The notes below the pieces were generated by a model. That model worked only from the letters and a program-made list of their open reading frames with translations. It made no database searches and had not been told where the DNA came from. A program made the translations under genes and the position numbers. Shown here in pieces: positions 20,709-28,617 of a stretch of DNA of 64,000 nt (position 1 is its first letter; each line of letters opens with the position of its first letter). Source of the stretch: Amycolatopsis azurea DSM 43854 (GTDB taxonomy: Bacteria; Actinomycetota; Actinomycetes; Mycobacteriales; Pseudonocardiaceae); NCBI RefSeq assembly GCF_001995215.1, contig NZ_MUXN01000025.1, forward strand, positions 186,001 to 250,000, given 5' to 3'.

Positions 20709-22655
20709 TCACCCTCCATGGCCCATAAAGGTGGCCACCGGCTCAGGCTCTTCTTCGGGCTCCGGCTCCGGCTTGGGGCCGAAGCGGTCGGGATTGGCGA
20801 ACTGCGTCCGGTACAGCTCCGCGTACAGGCCGTTCTGCGCCAGCAGTTCGTCGTGCGTCCCGCGCTCCCGGACCGTTCCCCCGTCGATCACGAGGATCTG
20901 GTCGGCCTCGCGGATCGTGGACAACCGGTGGGCGATCACGATCGAGGTCCGGCTGCGCAGCGCGGTCTTGAGCGCCCGCTGGACGGCGGCCTCCGACTCG
21001 GAGTCCAGATGCGCGGTGGCTTCGTCGAGCACGACCACGGTGGGCGCCTTCAGCAGTAGCCGGGCGATGGCCAGCCGCTGCTTCTCCCCGCCCGACATCC
21101 GGTAGCCGCGATCGCCGGTCACGGTGTCGAACCCGCGCGGCAGGGACTCGATGAGATCCCAGATCTGGGCGCCCTTGCACGCCTCGATCAGTTCGTCCTC
21201 GGTCGCGGTGGGGCGGGCGTAGAGCAGGTTCTCCCGGATCGTGTCGTGGAAGAGGTACGCGTCCTGGCTGACCACGCCGATCGTCTCGCGGAGCGAATCG
21301 AAGGTGAGGTCCTGGAGATCGTGTCCGCCGACGCGGACGCTCCCGGAATTCGGGTCGTACAACCGGGAGACGAGGTGCGTGATGGTGCTCTTGCCCGCCC
21401 CGGACGGGCCGACGAGCGCGGTGAGCGTCCCGGCGGGCGCCTGGAAGCTGATGCCGCGCAGGACGTCCGCCGACAGTTCCTCGTTCTCCCGCTTGGTCCG
21501 CAGGTGTTCGAGCGACGCCAGCGACACCTCGTTCGCGGTGGGATAGCGGAAGGTCACGTCGTCGAACTCGATGTCCGGCGCGACGTCCTTCTCGAGTTCG
21601 CCCGCGCCGGGGCGTTCCTGGATCAGCGGTTTCAGGTCGAGCAGCTCGAAGATCCGGGAGAAGCTCACCACGACGGTCTGGGCGGTCTCCTGCAGCCCGG
21701 ACAGCTGGGTGATCGGCCCGAGCAGCCGTCCGAGCAGGGTGGCGATGGCGATCAGCGTGCCGAGCTGGAAGGCCCCGTCGATCACCAGCCCGCCGCCGAT
21801 CCCGTAGACGACCGCCGTCGCGATCGAGGCCATCAGCGCCATCATCGCGAAGGACATCCGGCCCCAGATCGAGATGCTCACGCCGATGTCGCGGATCTTC
21901 CCGGACCGGTCGCGGTAGTCGGCCATCTCCTCGTCCGGGCGGCCGAAGAGCTTGGAGAGCATCGCCCCCTGGACGTTGAACCGTTCGTGGAGCAGGCCGC
22001 CGAGACCGGCGTTGGCCTCCATCAGCCGTCCGGTGCGCTTCTGGATCATCCGCCCCACGTAGACCCAGGGCACGACGAACAGCGGGATCAGCACCAGCGT
22101 GACGACGGCGACGAGCCACGACAGGTAGAACATCTCGGCCAGCACCAGCAGGACCGTGACCGCGCTGGTCGCCGACATCAGCAGATGGCCGAACGACTGC
22201 TGGGCCATGATCAGTTCCGTGTGCAGCCGCCCGACCAGAACGCCGGTCTGGGTGCGGGTGAAGAACGCGACCGGCAACTGCCGGACATGGTCGATCGCCT
22301 GGACCCGGAGGTCGTAGGTGACTCCCTCCCCCATCCGCGCCGAGACGTAGGCCGAGAACAACGACAGCAACGCGCCCACCACGGCGAGCGCCGCGGTCAG
22401 GACGGCCATCAGGATCACGACCCCGAAGTCGTTCTTGAGGATCCCGCCGTCGATGAGTTCCTTCATCAGCAGCGGGGTCGCGATGACGACGGCCGCCTCC
22501 AGCGCGGCGATGAAGATGAAGAGCGCGACCAGGCCGAGGTGCGGTCGGAAGTAGGCGAGCACGCGGCGCACGGTTCCCGGACGGACCCTGTCCCCCCAGG
22601 GATCGGGGTCGTCGTCGCTCTTGGTCGGTGCCCCGAAGTTCAACACCACGTCCAT
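20709..22655 (-). CDS. ABC exporter of the glycopeptide cluster (TMD-NBD half transporter)
   Basis: A 648-residue type IV ABC exporter half-molecule that should homodimerise in the membrane; by context it exports the glycopeptide or its precursor. A six-helix membrane domain spans about residues 35-330 and is followed by a nucleotide-binding domain: Walker A GPSGAGKST, Q-loop VSQDAYLFHD, signature MSGGEKQRLA, Walker B VVVLDEATAHLD, switch IAHRLST. The C-terminus carries an acidic, proline-rich tail. It resembles Tba/Tcp-type exporters of glycopeptide clusters. Its stop codon overlaps the start region of the first NRPS gene, so exporter and NRPS genes probably share one transcript. ATG 22655 has GGGAGGA upstream; longer in-frame extensions lack a better binding site. 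Confidence 0.93.
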   Translation of the reverse strand: MDVVLNFGAPTKSDDDPDPWGDRVRPGTVRRVLAYFRPHLGLVALFIFIAALEAAVVIATPLLMKELIDGGILKNDFGVVILMAVLTAALAVVGALLSLFSAYVSARMGEGVTYDLRVQAIDHVRQLPVAFFTRTQTGVLVGRLHTELIMAQQSFGHLLMSATSAVTVLLVLAEMFYLSWLVAVVTLVLIPLFVVPWVYVGRMIQKRTGRLMEANAGLGGLLHERFNVQGAMLSKLFGRPDEEMADYRDRSGKIRDIGVSISIWGRMSFAMMALMASIATAVVYGIGGGLVIDGAFQLGTLIAIATLLGRLLGPITQLSGLQETAQTVVVSFSRIFELLDLKPLIQERPGAGELEKDVAPDIEFDDVTFRYPTANEVSLASLEHLRTKRENEELSADVLRGISFQAPAGTLTALVGPSGAGKSTITHLVSRLYDPNSGSVRVGGHDLQDLTFDSLRETIGVVSQDAYLFHDTIRENLLYARPTATEDELIEACKGAQIWDLIESLPRGFDTVTGDRGYRMSGGEKQRLAIARLLLKAPTVVVLDEATAHLDSESEAAVQRALKTALRSRTSIVIAHRLSTIREADQILVIDGGTVRERGTHDELLAQNGLYAELYRTQFANPDRFGPKPEPEPEEEPEPVATFMGHGG

Positions 22656-22713
22656 ACGGTCATTCCTCCCACACGCGAAGTCCGCGATCTCAATCGTGCT
22701 GAATCGTGTCGAT

Positions 22714-22767
22714 GTCCACGAGGGGGTACAAGCGAACTCCGCGCGTACTTCCACCGTCCACAAGCGA
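22714..22767 (-). promoter_or_regulatory. Candidate control region of the exporter-NRPS operon (direct repeats)
   Basis: Between the terminator after the dehydrogenase gene and the exporter start, GTCCAC occurs at 22714-22719 and 22756-22761, and ACAAGCGA at 22728-22735 and 22760-22767. The spacings (42 and 32 bp) are close to whole helical turns. GTCCA is the half-site of the Bbr-type box, but no paired TTGGAC at N17 is present. This is a plausible but unproven binding region for the pathway activator. Confidence 0.35.
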
Positions 22768-22770
22768 CTG

Positions 22771-22807
22771 GGCCGTGTCCTGTGAGTCTGACTTGCAGGA
22801 CACGGCC
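22771..22807 (-). terminator. Hairpin after the prephenate dehydrogenase gene
   Basis: A 12-bp perfect stem (22771-22782 with 22796-22807) and 13-nt loop begin at the dehydrogenase stop codon itself. No long T-run follows. It separates the dehydrogenase transcript from the exporter-NRPS operon. Confidence 0.65.
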
Positions 22808-23628
22808 TAGGAGATCCTCGCCTGCCCGTCGGCTCCGCGTCGCAGCAGATCCGTCACGCCGCCCGGATCGCCGGACCGCAGTGCCGAGGCCGCCGCGGTG
22901 AGATCGGCCGCGATGCGGTCGAGCACCTCGGCCACCGGCAGCGCGTTCCCGGAGAGAATCCGCTGCCACAGCAAGGGATTCCCGGCGGCGATCCGGGTCA
23001 CGTCACGCAGCCCCTGCCCGGCGAGGCGCAACGCGACGTCGTCGCCGCCGTTCAGGCTCGCCGCCACCGCCGAGGCAGCGACGTGCGGGGCGTGGGACAC
23101 CAGCGCCACCGCCGCGTCGTGCTCGGCCGCACCGACGGTGACGGCCTTGGCTCCGCACAGCGACACCAGTTCCCGTACCAGCGCCACCGCGTCCGCGCCG
23201 GTCTCGGTACCGGGGCACAGCGCCCAGGCACGGCCGGCGAACAGCTCGGCGCGGGCGGCGGCCGGGCCGGACCGCTCGCGGCCGGCCAGCGGATGCCCTG
23301 GCACATAGGAGGTCAGGTCGCAGCCGAGCCGCTCCGCGTCGGCGATCGGGTCGGCCTTCACACTGGCCACGTCGGTGTACACCCGCGCGGCCTCAAGTTT
23401 CTGCAGCTCGGCCAGCCGCTCCCCGACGAGGTGCGGCGGCACGGCGATCACCGCCAGGTCCACTTCCTCGCCCGACCATTCCCGGCCGGCACCGAACTCC
23501 CCCGCCAGCGCCACGGCGTGCTCGTCGATGTCGGAGAGGCAGACCTCCACGCCCTTCGCGCGCAGGGCCAGCGCCACCGAAGTGCCGATCAGTCCGGTAC
23601 CCACGACAAGCGCCTTCTCGATGGTCAC
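22807..23628 (-). CDS. Prephenate dehydrogenase (NAD-dependent, tyrosine branch)
   Basis: A 273-residue protein predicted to convert prephenate to 4-hydroxyphenylpyruvate. It has an N-terminal Rossmann fold with VGTGLIGTSVA at residues 9-19, then VIAVPPH, DVASVK, PGHPLAGRERSG and SHAPHVAA, which are landmarks of the TyrA dehydrogenase family. The length fits a stand-alone enzyme without chorismate mutase or ACT domain, so feedback inhibition by tyrosine through an ACT domain is not expected. In glycopeptide clusters this enzyme raises the supply of 4-hydroxyphenylpyruvate and tyrosine, from which Hpg and beta-hydroxytyrosine are made. The start is GTG at 23628 with AAGAAGGAG just upstream. 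It lies 133 bp after the StrR-like gene, with a terminator between them. Confidence 0.93.
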   Translation of the reverse strand: MTIEKALVVGTGLIGTSVALALRAKGVEVCLSDIDEHAVALAGEFGAGREWSGEEVDLAVIAVPPHLVGERLAELQKLEAARVYTDVASVKADPIADAERLGCDLTSYVPGHPLAGRERSGPAAARAELFAGRAWALCPGTETGADAVALVRELVSLCGAKAVTVGAAEHDAAVALVSHAPHVAASAVAASLNGGDDVALRLAGQGLRDVTRIAAGNPLLWQRILSGNALPVAEVLDRIAADLTAAASALRSGDPGGVTDLLRRGADGQARIS

Positions 23629-23688
23629 TGCTCCTTCTTAAGCCGCTCTCCCGGCGGTGTCGAGTCGCGGGAATTGGGCACCGCGACG

Positions 23689-23726
23689 AAAAACGTCGGG
23701 GCGAAGGGAAATCCCCTTCGCCCCGA
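23689..23726 (-). terminator. Rho-independent terminator of the StrR-like regulator gene
   Basis: A 13-bp perfect GC-rich stem (23696-23708 with 23714-23726) and 5-nt loop are followed, in the minus direction, within a few bases by five T residues (plus-strand A at 23689-23693). This is the clearest classical terminator in the cluster, 35 nt after the regulator stop codon. Confidence 0.85.
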
Positions 23727-23761
23727 GTACCACCGAACGCGCTACACGACGTCGTCCGCGA

Positions 23762-24727
23762 TCATCGCGCGGCGAGATCGGTGGCGCGGTGCTCCAGGTG
23801 ATCGGCGAATCCCGCCCAGACCCTGGCGTGATCCCTGGCGAATCCGGCGACCACGCCGTACAGATGCGGCGGGACGCCGTGCAGGATCCGTTCCCACTCC
23901 TGCCCGTCCATGGAGTGCATGGCGAGCATGCGCAACAGGATCCGGCCGACTTCGCTCAGCCGCAGCGCGGGATCGGCCTTGAGCCGTTCCAGCACGGCGA
24001 CCCGTTCCTGGTCCAGCTCGTGCCCGAGATCGGGCTCCGTCAGGGTCAGCGGATGCTGTTTGGTCCGCAATCTCCGGTTGCCGTCCGGTGTCGGGCTTTC
24101 GCCGCGCTCCAGCCTGCCCCGCACGTCCCGGACCGTTTCCGGGGAGATGCCGACCTGCTTGGCGACCTGCCTCAGCGAGAGCCCCGGGTCGTTGCGGATG
24201 AGGTCGGCCGCTTGTTTCCGCCGTTCCGAGCTGTCGACGGGCCGGATCCGCCCGTCCCGTCCGATCCTCGCTTCGTTTCCGCCCTCTCCCCCACGCTTGC
24301 GAAGGTCCGCCACCGTGCCCGCCGAGATACCGGTCGCCGAGGCCACCCGTCTGTCGGACCATTGTGGATGGGTTCCGATGATCTGGACGGCCGCGCGCTT
24401 GCGATCGGCCAGCGAAAGCGGCAAACCGTGCCGGATGTTCGCTTCCACGGCCAGGACGAAGGCGTCGGATTCGGTGCCGTCGATGAACCTTGCCTGAATT
24501 TTGGTGTCGCCTCTGACTCTCGCCGCCTTCAGCCGATGCAAGCCATCGATCACCCGCATCGTCGGTCGGTGAACGAGAATGGGCGGAAGGTCCCATTCCG
24601 CCGACAGCAATGTCTCGACGTGGTCCGGATCCTCGCCCGAAGTTCGCGGCGAGCATACGGACGACAGCCGCGACAGCTCGATTTCGACGACCGGGAGAGC
24701 GGACAGGTCAACTCTCGTCGGATCCAC
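23762..24727 (-). CDS. StrR/Bbr-family pathway-specific activator
   Basis: A 321-residue DNA-binding activator. The N-terminal half is ParB-like (VETLLSAEWDLPPILVH, RVIDGLHRLKAARVRG, NIRHGLPLSLADR), followed by helix-turn-helix stretches (WSDRRVASATGISAGTVADLRK and LSLRQVAKQVGISPETVRDVR). This layout is that of StrR of streptomycin clusters and of Bbr/Tcp28/AjrR of glycopeptide clusters, which switch on resistance, transport and assembly genes. It starts with GTG at 24727 behind a GGGGG-rich stretch. The upstream GTCCAA-N17-TTGGAC box suggests autoregulation. It forms its own transcript, bounded by a terminator on the downstream side. Confidence 0.93.
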   Translation of the reverse strand: MDPTRVDLSALPVVEIELSRLSSVCSPRTSGEDPDHVETLLSAEWDLPPILVHRPTMRVIDGLHRLKAARVRGDTKIQARFIDGTESDAFVLAVEANIRHGLPLSLADRKRAAVQIIGTHPQWSDRRVASATGISAGTVADLRKRGGEGGNEARIGRDGRIRPVDSSERRKQAADLIRNDPGLSLRQVAKQVGISPETVRDVRGRLERGESPTPDGNRRLRTKQHPLTLTEPDLGHELDQERVAVLERLKADPALRLSEVGRILLRMLAMHSMDGQEWERILHGVPPHLYGVVAGFARDHARVWAGFADHLEHRATDLAAR

Positions 24728-24785
24728 CTAGCCCCCAACAGAATCTCTTGTTCGTCAACTTCTGGACATGACACTGAACCCACCG

Positions 24786-24814
24786 TCCAACTGCTTGGTT
24801 TCGGTGGTTGGACA
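24786..24814. promoter_or_regulatory. Bbr/StrR-type operator, GTCCAA-N17-TTGGAC
   Basis: GTCCAA at 24786-24791 and TTGGAC at 24809-24814 are exactly 17 bp apart, matching the palindromic consensus GTCCAR-N17-TTGGAC described for the balhimycin regulator Bbr. It lies 59-87 bp upstream of the StrR-like start codon, a fitting position for an activator site. Confidence 0.85.
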
Positions 24815-25718
24815 CCACGATTCCCTTCCGGCACGGATCCCGGCCGTGCGGTGGGCGTCCTCGACGGTGAGGACAATGTGAAACGCCGCCGGCGGGCCGC
24901 GTACTCGCGGTCGCCCCACGGTCTCCCAGATGACCGATGGCGGCGGGCACTTCGACGAACCACCGAAGCGAAGGAAAGCGTTCCTTCGCCCCGGATCGTG
25001 CTCTCTCCCAAGACATTCGCTCAGCGGCTTCAGTCCGGCAAGGGCCTACACCCGGTCAGCCCGAAGAAGCCGGACCCGCCGCGGGACGAGGTCTCGGGAA
25101 GTTCGTAACCGTTCTCTTCACCGGTTCGGATCAGTGGTTCACCGGCCGGAATCTATGCCTTGCCTATGACTTCCTCGCGGTCGCGAGTCACGGTCGCACC
25201 CCCCTCAAGCCCCAGTAAGTGCGCGCTCTGTCAACCCCAGCGCGAGTCGCGCACCGCTTCAGCATGGCACGGTCAATCGTTGTCGGCAATTGACGAACAG
25301 GGTAATTCCGTAGCCGAAGGGCCGTTCAAGATCGATATTCGAAACTTCAACTTCGGTATTGACGCGCTCGCCGTGGGTAAGTACGGAGCGCCCGCTCACG
25401 CTGCTCACGGACGTAATGGGTTAGCCTGTTCGCAGGTATTGCTAGGCCATTCGTGGGCCTTGATTCGTCACGAAGGATCGTCACGGCTCTCGAACGCTCT
25501 GTTCCGGCCTTCGGCACTTATTCACACGAACGGTCGAGCCGGGTCTCCCAGAAGTTGGTCACCGCCTCCGCGCGCGACCACCCGGGCGACCAACGGAGCG
25601 GACTTCGCGGTTGGACGGCACGCGAGCCCGCCGGAACCGTCGAGAGCAAAGTGAGGGGTGCCAAGGTAGAAGTGTTCGCCACCTCCTTCACCCGGGAGGG
25701 GGGGCACCCGTCGATTCC
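24815..25718. other. Gene-free stretch between the regulator and van operon
   Basis: Together with the neighbouring sites this makes a 1.17 kb gap, unusually long for this cluster. No frame has convincing codon use or a recognisable domain; 25,200-25,480 is less GC-rich than its surroundings. Hairpin potential is visible at 25656-25709 (GGGTGCC paired with GGCACCC). It may hold the regulator promoter, a decayed gene or a structured RNA; none can be shown from sequence alone. Confidence 0.5.
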
Positions 25719-25790
25719 GGAGGAGGATCCGTGGGCACCGACAAGCCCGGCTGAGATCGGCGATTCCCCCTGCGGGGTGAGCTTTTTTCG
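25719..25790 (+). other. Orphan ribosome binding site, 7-codon ORF and stem-loop with T6
   Basis: A strong Shine-Dalgarno (GGAGGAGG, 25719-25726) precedes GTG at 25731, which opens a frame encoding M-G-T-D-K-P-G and then TGA (25752-25754). A short GC stem (CCCC/GGGG) and six T residues follow at about 25758-25790. The layout resembles a leader peptide with attenuator, but no plus-strand gene follows. A decayed gene start is the simpler reading. Confidence 0.4.
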
Positions 25791-25823
25791 CCGCCGGGCG
25801 GCTAACGTGGCCCAGTGACGGCA

Positions 25824-25857
25824 ATGCCGCGGGCACCACTCGGGGCACCCGCGGCAT
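25824..25857. terminator. Hairpin downstream of vanX
   Basis: Ten-base arms (25824-25833 and 25848-25857) pair perfectly, 43 bp past the vanX stop on the minus strand. No T-run follows. It is the likely end of the van transcript. Confidence 0.5.
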
Positions 25858-25899
25858 CACCTTCACCGACCGGACGGACACCGGTCTCTTTCTCGTCGG

Positions 25900-26508
25900 T
25901 CAAGCGACAGGAAAGTCGAAATAGGTGTCCGGATACGGTTCGTTCTTCAGGTTGTAGTGCCACCACTCGCATTCGTACGAGCTGAACCCGCTTTCCTCCA
26001 TGATCGAACAGAGGTGCGCGCGGTTTTTCTCCTGTTCCTCCGTGATGCCCGCCGCGCCGTGATGCGACACGACGTCCATCACGTCGTGGTCACCACCCAT
26101 GTCCGCGAGCTCACCGGTGTCCAGGTGGTAAAGCGTCAGGTCCACGGTGCTGCCCCGGCTGTGGCCCGACTTGGTGGCGACGTAGCCCTGCTCGAACATC
26201 TGGGGCCGGTCGATGTTCGGGTAGTGCCTTGCCTTCTTCCGGCCGTCTTCGGGCTCTTCCGCCCAGCGCATGAAGCGATCCACGGCGCGCTGTGGACGGT
26301 AGACGTCCCAAAGCAGGAGACCGAAGCCGAGCGACTCGGCCTTGTCCCGCGCCTTCTCCAGCGCCGCGCAGAACGCGCGCGTGCCGACGACGCGGTTCAC
26401 CAGGTAACCGTCCACCGGCTTGCCGGTGAAGTTGTCCCAGGTGGCGTACTTGGCGTCCCAGCGGATTCCGGACACAACCTCGTCTACGAAGACGAAATCG
26501 TCTTTCAT
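25900..26508 (-). CDS. vanX: D-Ala-D-Ala dipeptidase VanX
   Basis: A zinc-dependent D,D-dipeptidase of 202 residues that hydrolyses cytoplasmic D-Ala-D-Ala, so that only D-Ala-D-Lac enters the cell wall. Zinc and catalytic motifs are present: SGHSRGSTVDLTL (SxHxxGxxxD, with His and Asp ligands) and CEWWHYN (ExxWH-type, with catalytic Glu and His ligand). The length equals that of the VanX family and it lacks a signal peptide, fitting the cytoplasm. It is the last gene of vanHAX; its ATG overlaps the vanA stop by 4 bp (ATGA), so the two are translationally coupled. By context it provides producer self-resistance. Confidence 0.97.
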   Translation of the reverse strand: MKDDFVFVDEVVSGIRWDAKYATWDNFTGKPVDGYLVNRVVGTRAFCAALEKARDKAESLGFGLLLWDVYRPQRAVDRFMRWAEEPEDGRKKARHYPNIDRPQMFEQGYVATKSGHSRGSTVDLTLYHLDTGELADMGGDHDVMDVVSHHGAAGITEEQEKNRAHLCSIMEESGFSSYECEWWHYNLKNEPYPDTYFDFPVA

Positions 26509-27548
26509 CCCTTGCGACCCGCCAGGGTCAGCGTCACGAGCCGGTCGATCATTTCACCGAGCGGGATGCCGGCGGCCGCCATCATCCGCGGGTACCGGCT
26601 GTAGGAGGTCAGGCCGGGGAGGGTGTTGACCTCGTTGAGGACGACGCTTCCGTCTTCCTTGAGGAAGAGGTCGACCCGCGCGAGCCCGCTGCAGCCCAGG
26701 GCGCGGTAGATGACCTTCGCGGTCTCCTTGACGAGCGTGCTCGACTCCTCCGGGATGTCCGCGGGAACGATGAAGCTCGAGTTCTCGGAACCGGTCTCGG
26801 GGCTCTCCTCCTGGTGGATCTTGAAGAAGCCGTGGGTCAGCGCGACCCGGTCCACCTCGCCGGTCAGCAGGTCGTCGCCGCTGCCGAGGACGGAGCAGCC
26901 GATCTCGCTGCCGACGACGGCCTCTTCGATCAGGATCTTGCCGTCGTACTGACGCGCCTCCGCCAGGGCGGCGGGCAGCTCTTCCTTCGAAGAGACCTTG
27001 CTGACGCCGAACGACGAACCCGAACGGGCCGGCTTCACGAAGACGGGGTACGTGAGCTCGTCGGCGTCGATGTCGTTGTCCGCCGTGACGATGTGGAAGT
27101 TCGGCGTCGCGATGCCCGCGCTGCGGACGACGGAGTAGGTGAGCGACTTGTCGATGCACATGACCGAGCTCGGGAGGTCGCAGCCGACGTAGGGGATGCC
27201 GGAGAACTCCAGCAGGCCCTGCACCGTGCCGTCTTCACCGAACTTGCCGTGCAGGACCGGCAGCACCACGTCGAGGGCGATCGTCTCGTACTTGCCCTCG
27301 TCGAGGACCAGCAGGCCGTGCACGCCGCGGTCCGGGGACAGGACGGCGGGGCGGGGGTTCGCGGTCTGCTCCCAGTCGGCGGAGGGACCGTCGCACAGCA
27401 GCCAGGAACCACTCTGCGTGATCCCGATGTAGTACGGCTCGTACTTTTCGAGGTCGAGGTTCTTCGCGACCTCGCTCGCCGACTTGATGGAGATAGGATG
27501 CTCTTCGGAAAGCCCGCCGAACAGAATTCCGATTTTCAGCCTACCCAT
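26505..27548 (-). CDS. vanA: D-alanine--D-lactate ligase VanA
   Basis: ATP-grasp ligase of 347 residues that joins D-Ala and D-Lac to form the depsipeptide that replaces D-Ala-D-Ala in peptidoglycan precursors. Visible landmarks: ILFGGLSEEHPIS at the N-terminus, EEAVVGSEIGCSVLG, and the omega-loop KIHQEESPETGSENS, whose His is typical of lactate-using VanA-type ligases (D-Ala-D-Ala ligases carry a Tyr-containing loop here). LARVDLFL and NEVNTLPGLTSYSRYP form the C-terminal metal and substrate site. The start at MGRLKIGILFGG (27548) is chosen over a longer frame because it lies 1 nt after the vanH stop and aligns with family N-termini. It is the middle gene of a tightly packed operon. Confidence 0.97.
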   Translation of the reverse strand: MGRLKIGILFGGLSEEHPISIKSASEVAKNLDLEKYEPYYIGITQSGSWLLCDGPSADWEQTANPRPAVLSPDRGVHGLLVLDEGKYETIALDVVLPVLHGKFGEDGTVQGLLEFSGIPYVGCDLPSSVMCIDKSLTYSVVRSAGIATPNFHIVTADNDIDADELTYPVFVKPARSGSSFGVSKVSSKEELPAALAEARQYDGKILIEEAVVGSEIGCSVLGSGDDLLTGEVDRVALTHGFFKIHQEESPETGSENSSFIVPADIPEESSTLVKETAKVIYRALGCSGLARVDLFLKEDGSVVLNEVNTLPGLTSYSRYPRMMAAAGIPLGEMIDRLVTLTLAGRKG

Positions 27549-27549
27549 G

Positions 27550-28581
27550 CTACTTCCCGCTTTCGAATTGGAGACAATTGATGATGCTGTTTTCAACAGT
27601 GTCACTCAGCGCGTGGTCGGTGTAATAGGCGGTATGCGGACTGACGATCACGTTCGGCAGATTCTGCAGCCGCAGCAGCGGCTTGCCGTCGATGGCCTTG
27701 TTCCGGCAGTCGGCGTAGAATATCCCTTCCTCACCTTCGAGGACGTCCAGCGCCGCGCCACCCAATTTCCCGCTTTCCAGGGCCTCAATGAGGGCCTCGG
27801 TCTCGATAAGCGGACCACGTCCGGTGTTGATGATGTACGCGCCGTGCTTCATCAGCTCGATGGCCCGCTGATCGAGCAGATGGTAGGTCTCCGTGGTGAG
27901 CGGCACATGCAGCGACACGATGTCGCTCTCCTGGAGCAGTTCGTCGAGCGGGACGTAGTCGGCCGAGGCGGTCAGGACGGTGTCGTAGGCCAGCACCTTG
28001 CACCCGAAACCGCGCAGCCGGTCCAGCACCGCGACCCCGATCCGCCCTGTTCCGACCACTCCGACGGTCAGATCGCGCAGCTCTTTCCCGCGCACCTCGT
28101 TCAGCCGGTAGTCGTGCTCGTCGGTGCGGCGGATGATGGATTTGGCGTCGCGCACCGCCATCAGCATCAGCATCAGCGTGAAGTCCGCGACGCTGTCGGG
28201 CGAGTAGGCGACGTTGCCGACGGTGATGCCGACGCTCGCCGCGTAGTCGACGTCGATGTGATTGAAGCCGATGCTCCGGGTGGAGATGTACTCGACGCCG
28301 ATCTTGCTCAGCGCGAGAAGAATGGAGTTCGTGATCGGTGTCTTGTGACCGATACTGATGCAGCGATTTCCGACCGCCAGTTCGATGGTGGCCTCGGATA
28401 CCGGTTCTTCAGCGATTGTCGGCGTGATGCCGAAACGAGGCGCCATCTCGCGGAACAAGGCGGCCTCGTCCTGTCCACAACCATAAATGGTGATTCCCCT
28501 CGCCAAGACGGCCGAGGAGGACGCGGACGCCAGCGATCCGGTGCTGGGGGCAGCTGATCGCGCTGGTTCGCTGTAGGTCAT
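27550..28581 (-). CDS. vanH: D-lactate dehydrogenase VanH
   Basis: NAD(P)H-dependent 2-hydroxyacid dehydrogenase (343 residues) reducing pyruvate to D-lactate for the VanA ligase. Motifs: STRSIGFNHID, the dinucleotide fold GVVGTGRIGVAVL, INTGRGPLIETEAL (active-site Arg region), DVLEGEEGIF and SPHTAYYTDHAL (catalytic His). It is first in the vanHAX operon. Two start codons compete: ATG 28590 (MSGMTYSEP) and ATG 28581 (MTYSEP). Neither has a Shine-Dalgarno; a TACAAT sits 7 bp before the second, which would suit leaderless initiation there. The long upstream open frame is not supported. No vanR/vanS two-component pair is present in the window. Confidence 0.95.
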   Translation of the reverse strand: MTYSEPARSAAPSTGSLASASSSAVLARGITIYGCGQDEAALFREMAPRFGITPTIAEEPVSEATIELAVGNRCISIGHKTPITNSILLALSKIGVEYISTRSIGFNHIDVDYAASVGITVGNVAYSPDSVADFTLMLMLMAVRDAKSIIRRTDEHDYRLNEVRGKELRDLTVGVVGTGRIGVAVLDRLRGFGCKVLAYDTVLTASADYVPLDELLQESDIVSLHVPLTTETYHLLDQRAIELMKHGAYIINTGRGPLIETEALIEALESGKLGGAALDVLEGEEGIFYADCRNKAIDGKPLLRLQNLPNVIVSPHTAYYTDHALSDTVENSIINCLQFESGK

Positions 28582-28617
28582 GCCGGACATTGTAGGCAGC
28601 GCGATATTCCCGGCTCG
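28582..28617 (-). promoter_or_regulatory. Candidate vanH promoter (TACAAT, leaderless)
   Basis: On the minus strand TACAAT (28594-28589) lies 7 bp before the ATG at 28581, so transcription could start at or next to the start codon. The expected -35 position (CGAGCC, about 28612-28617) matches poorly, implying an activator such as VanR if this promoter is real. The rest of the 340-bp gap to 28921 shows no gene. Confidence 0.4.

Noticed and set aside
17113..21105. Long plus-strand open frames opposite the module 1-2 NRPS gene and exporter.
   Set aside because: Same reason: antisense frames over NRPS and ABC motifs, no recognisable product, and they cross gene boundaries.
24937..25654. Several short open frames in the gene-free region next to the StrR gene.
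   Set aside because: None has a good ribosome binding site together with a plausible protein; composition and codon use do not look coding.
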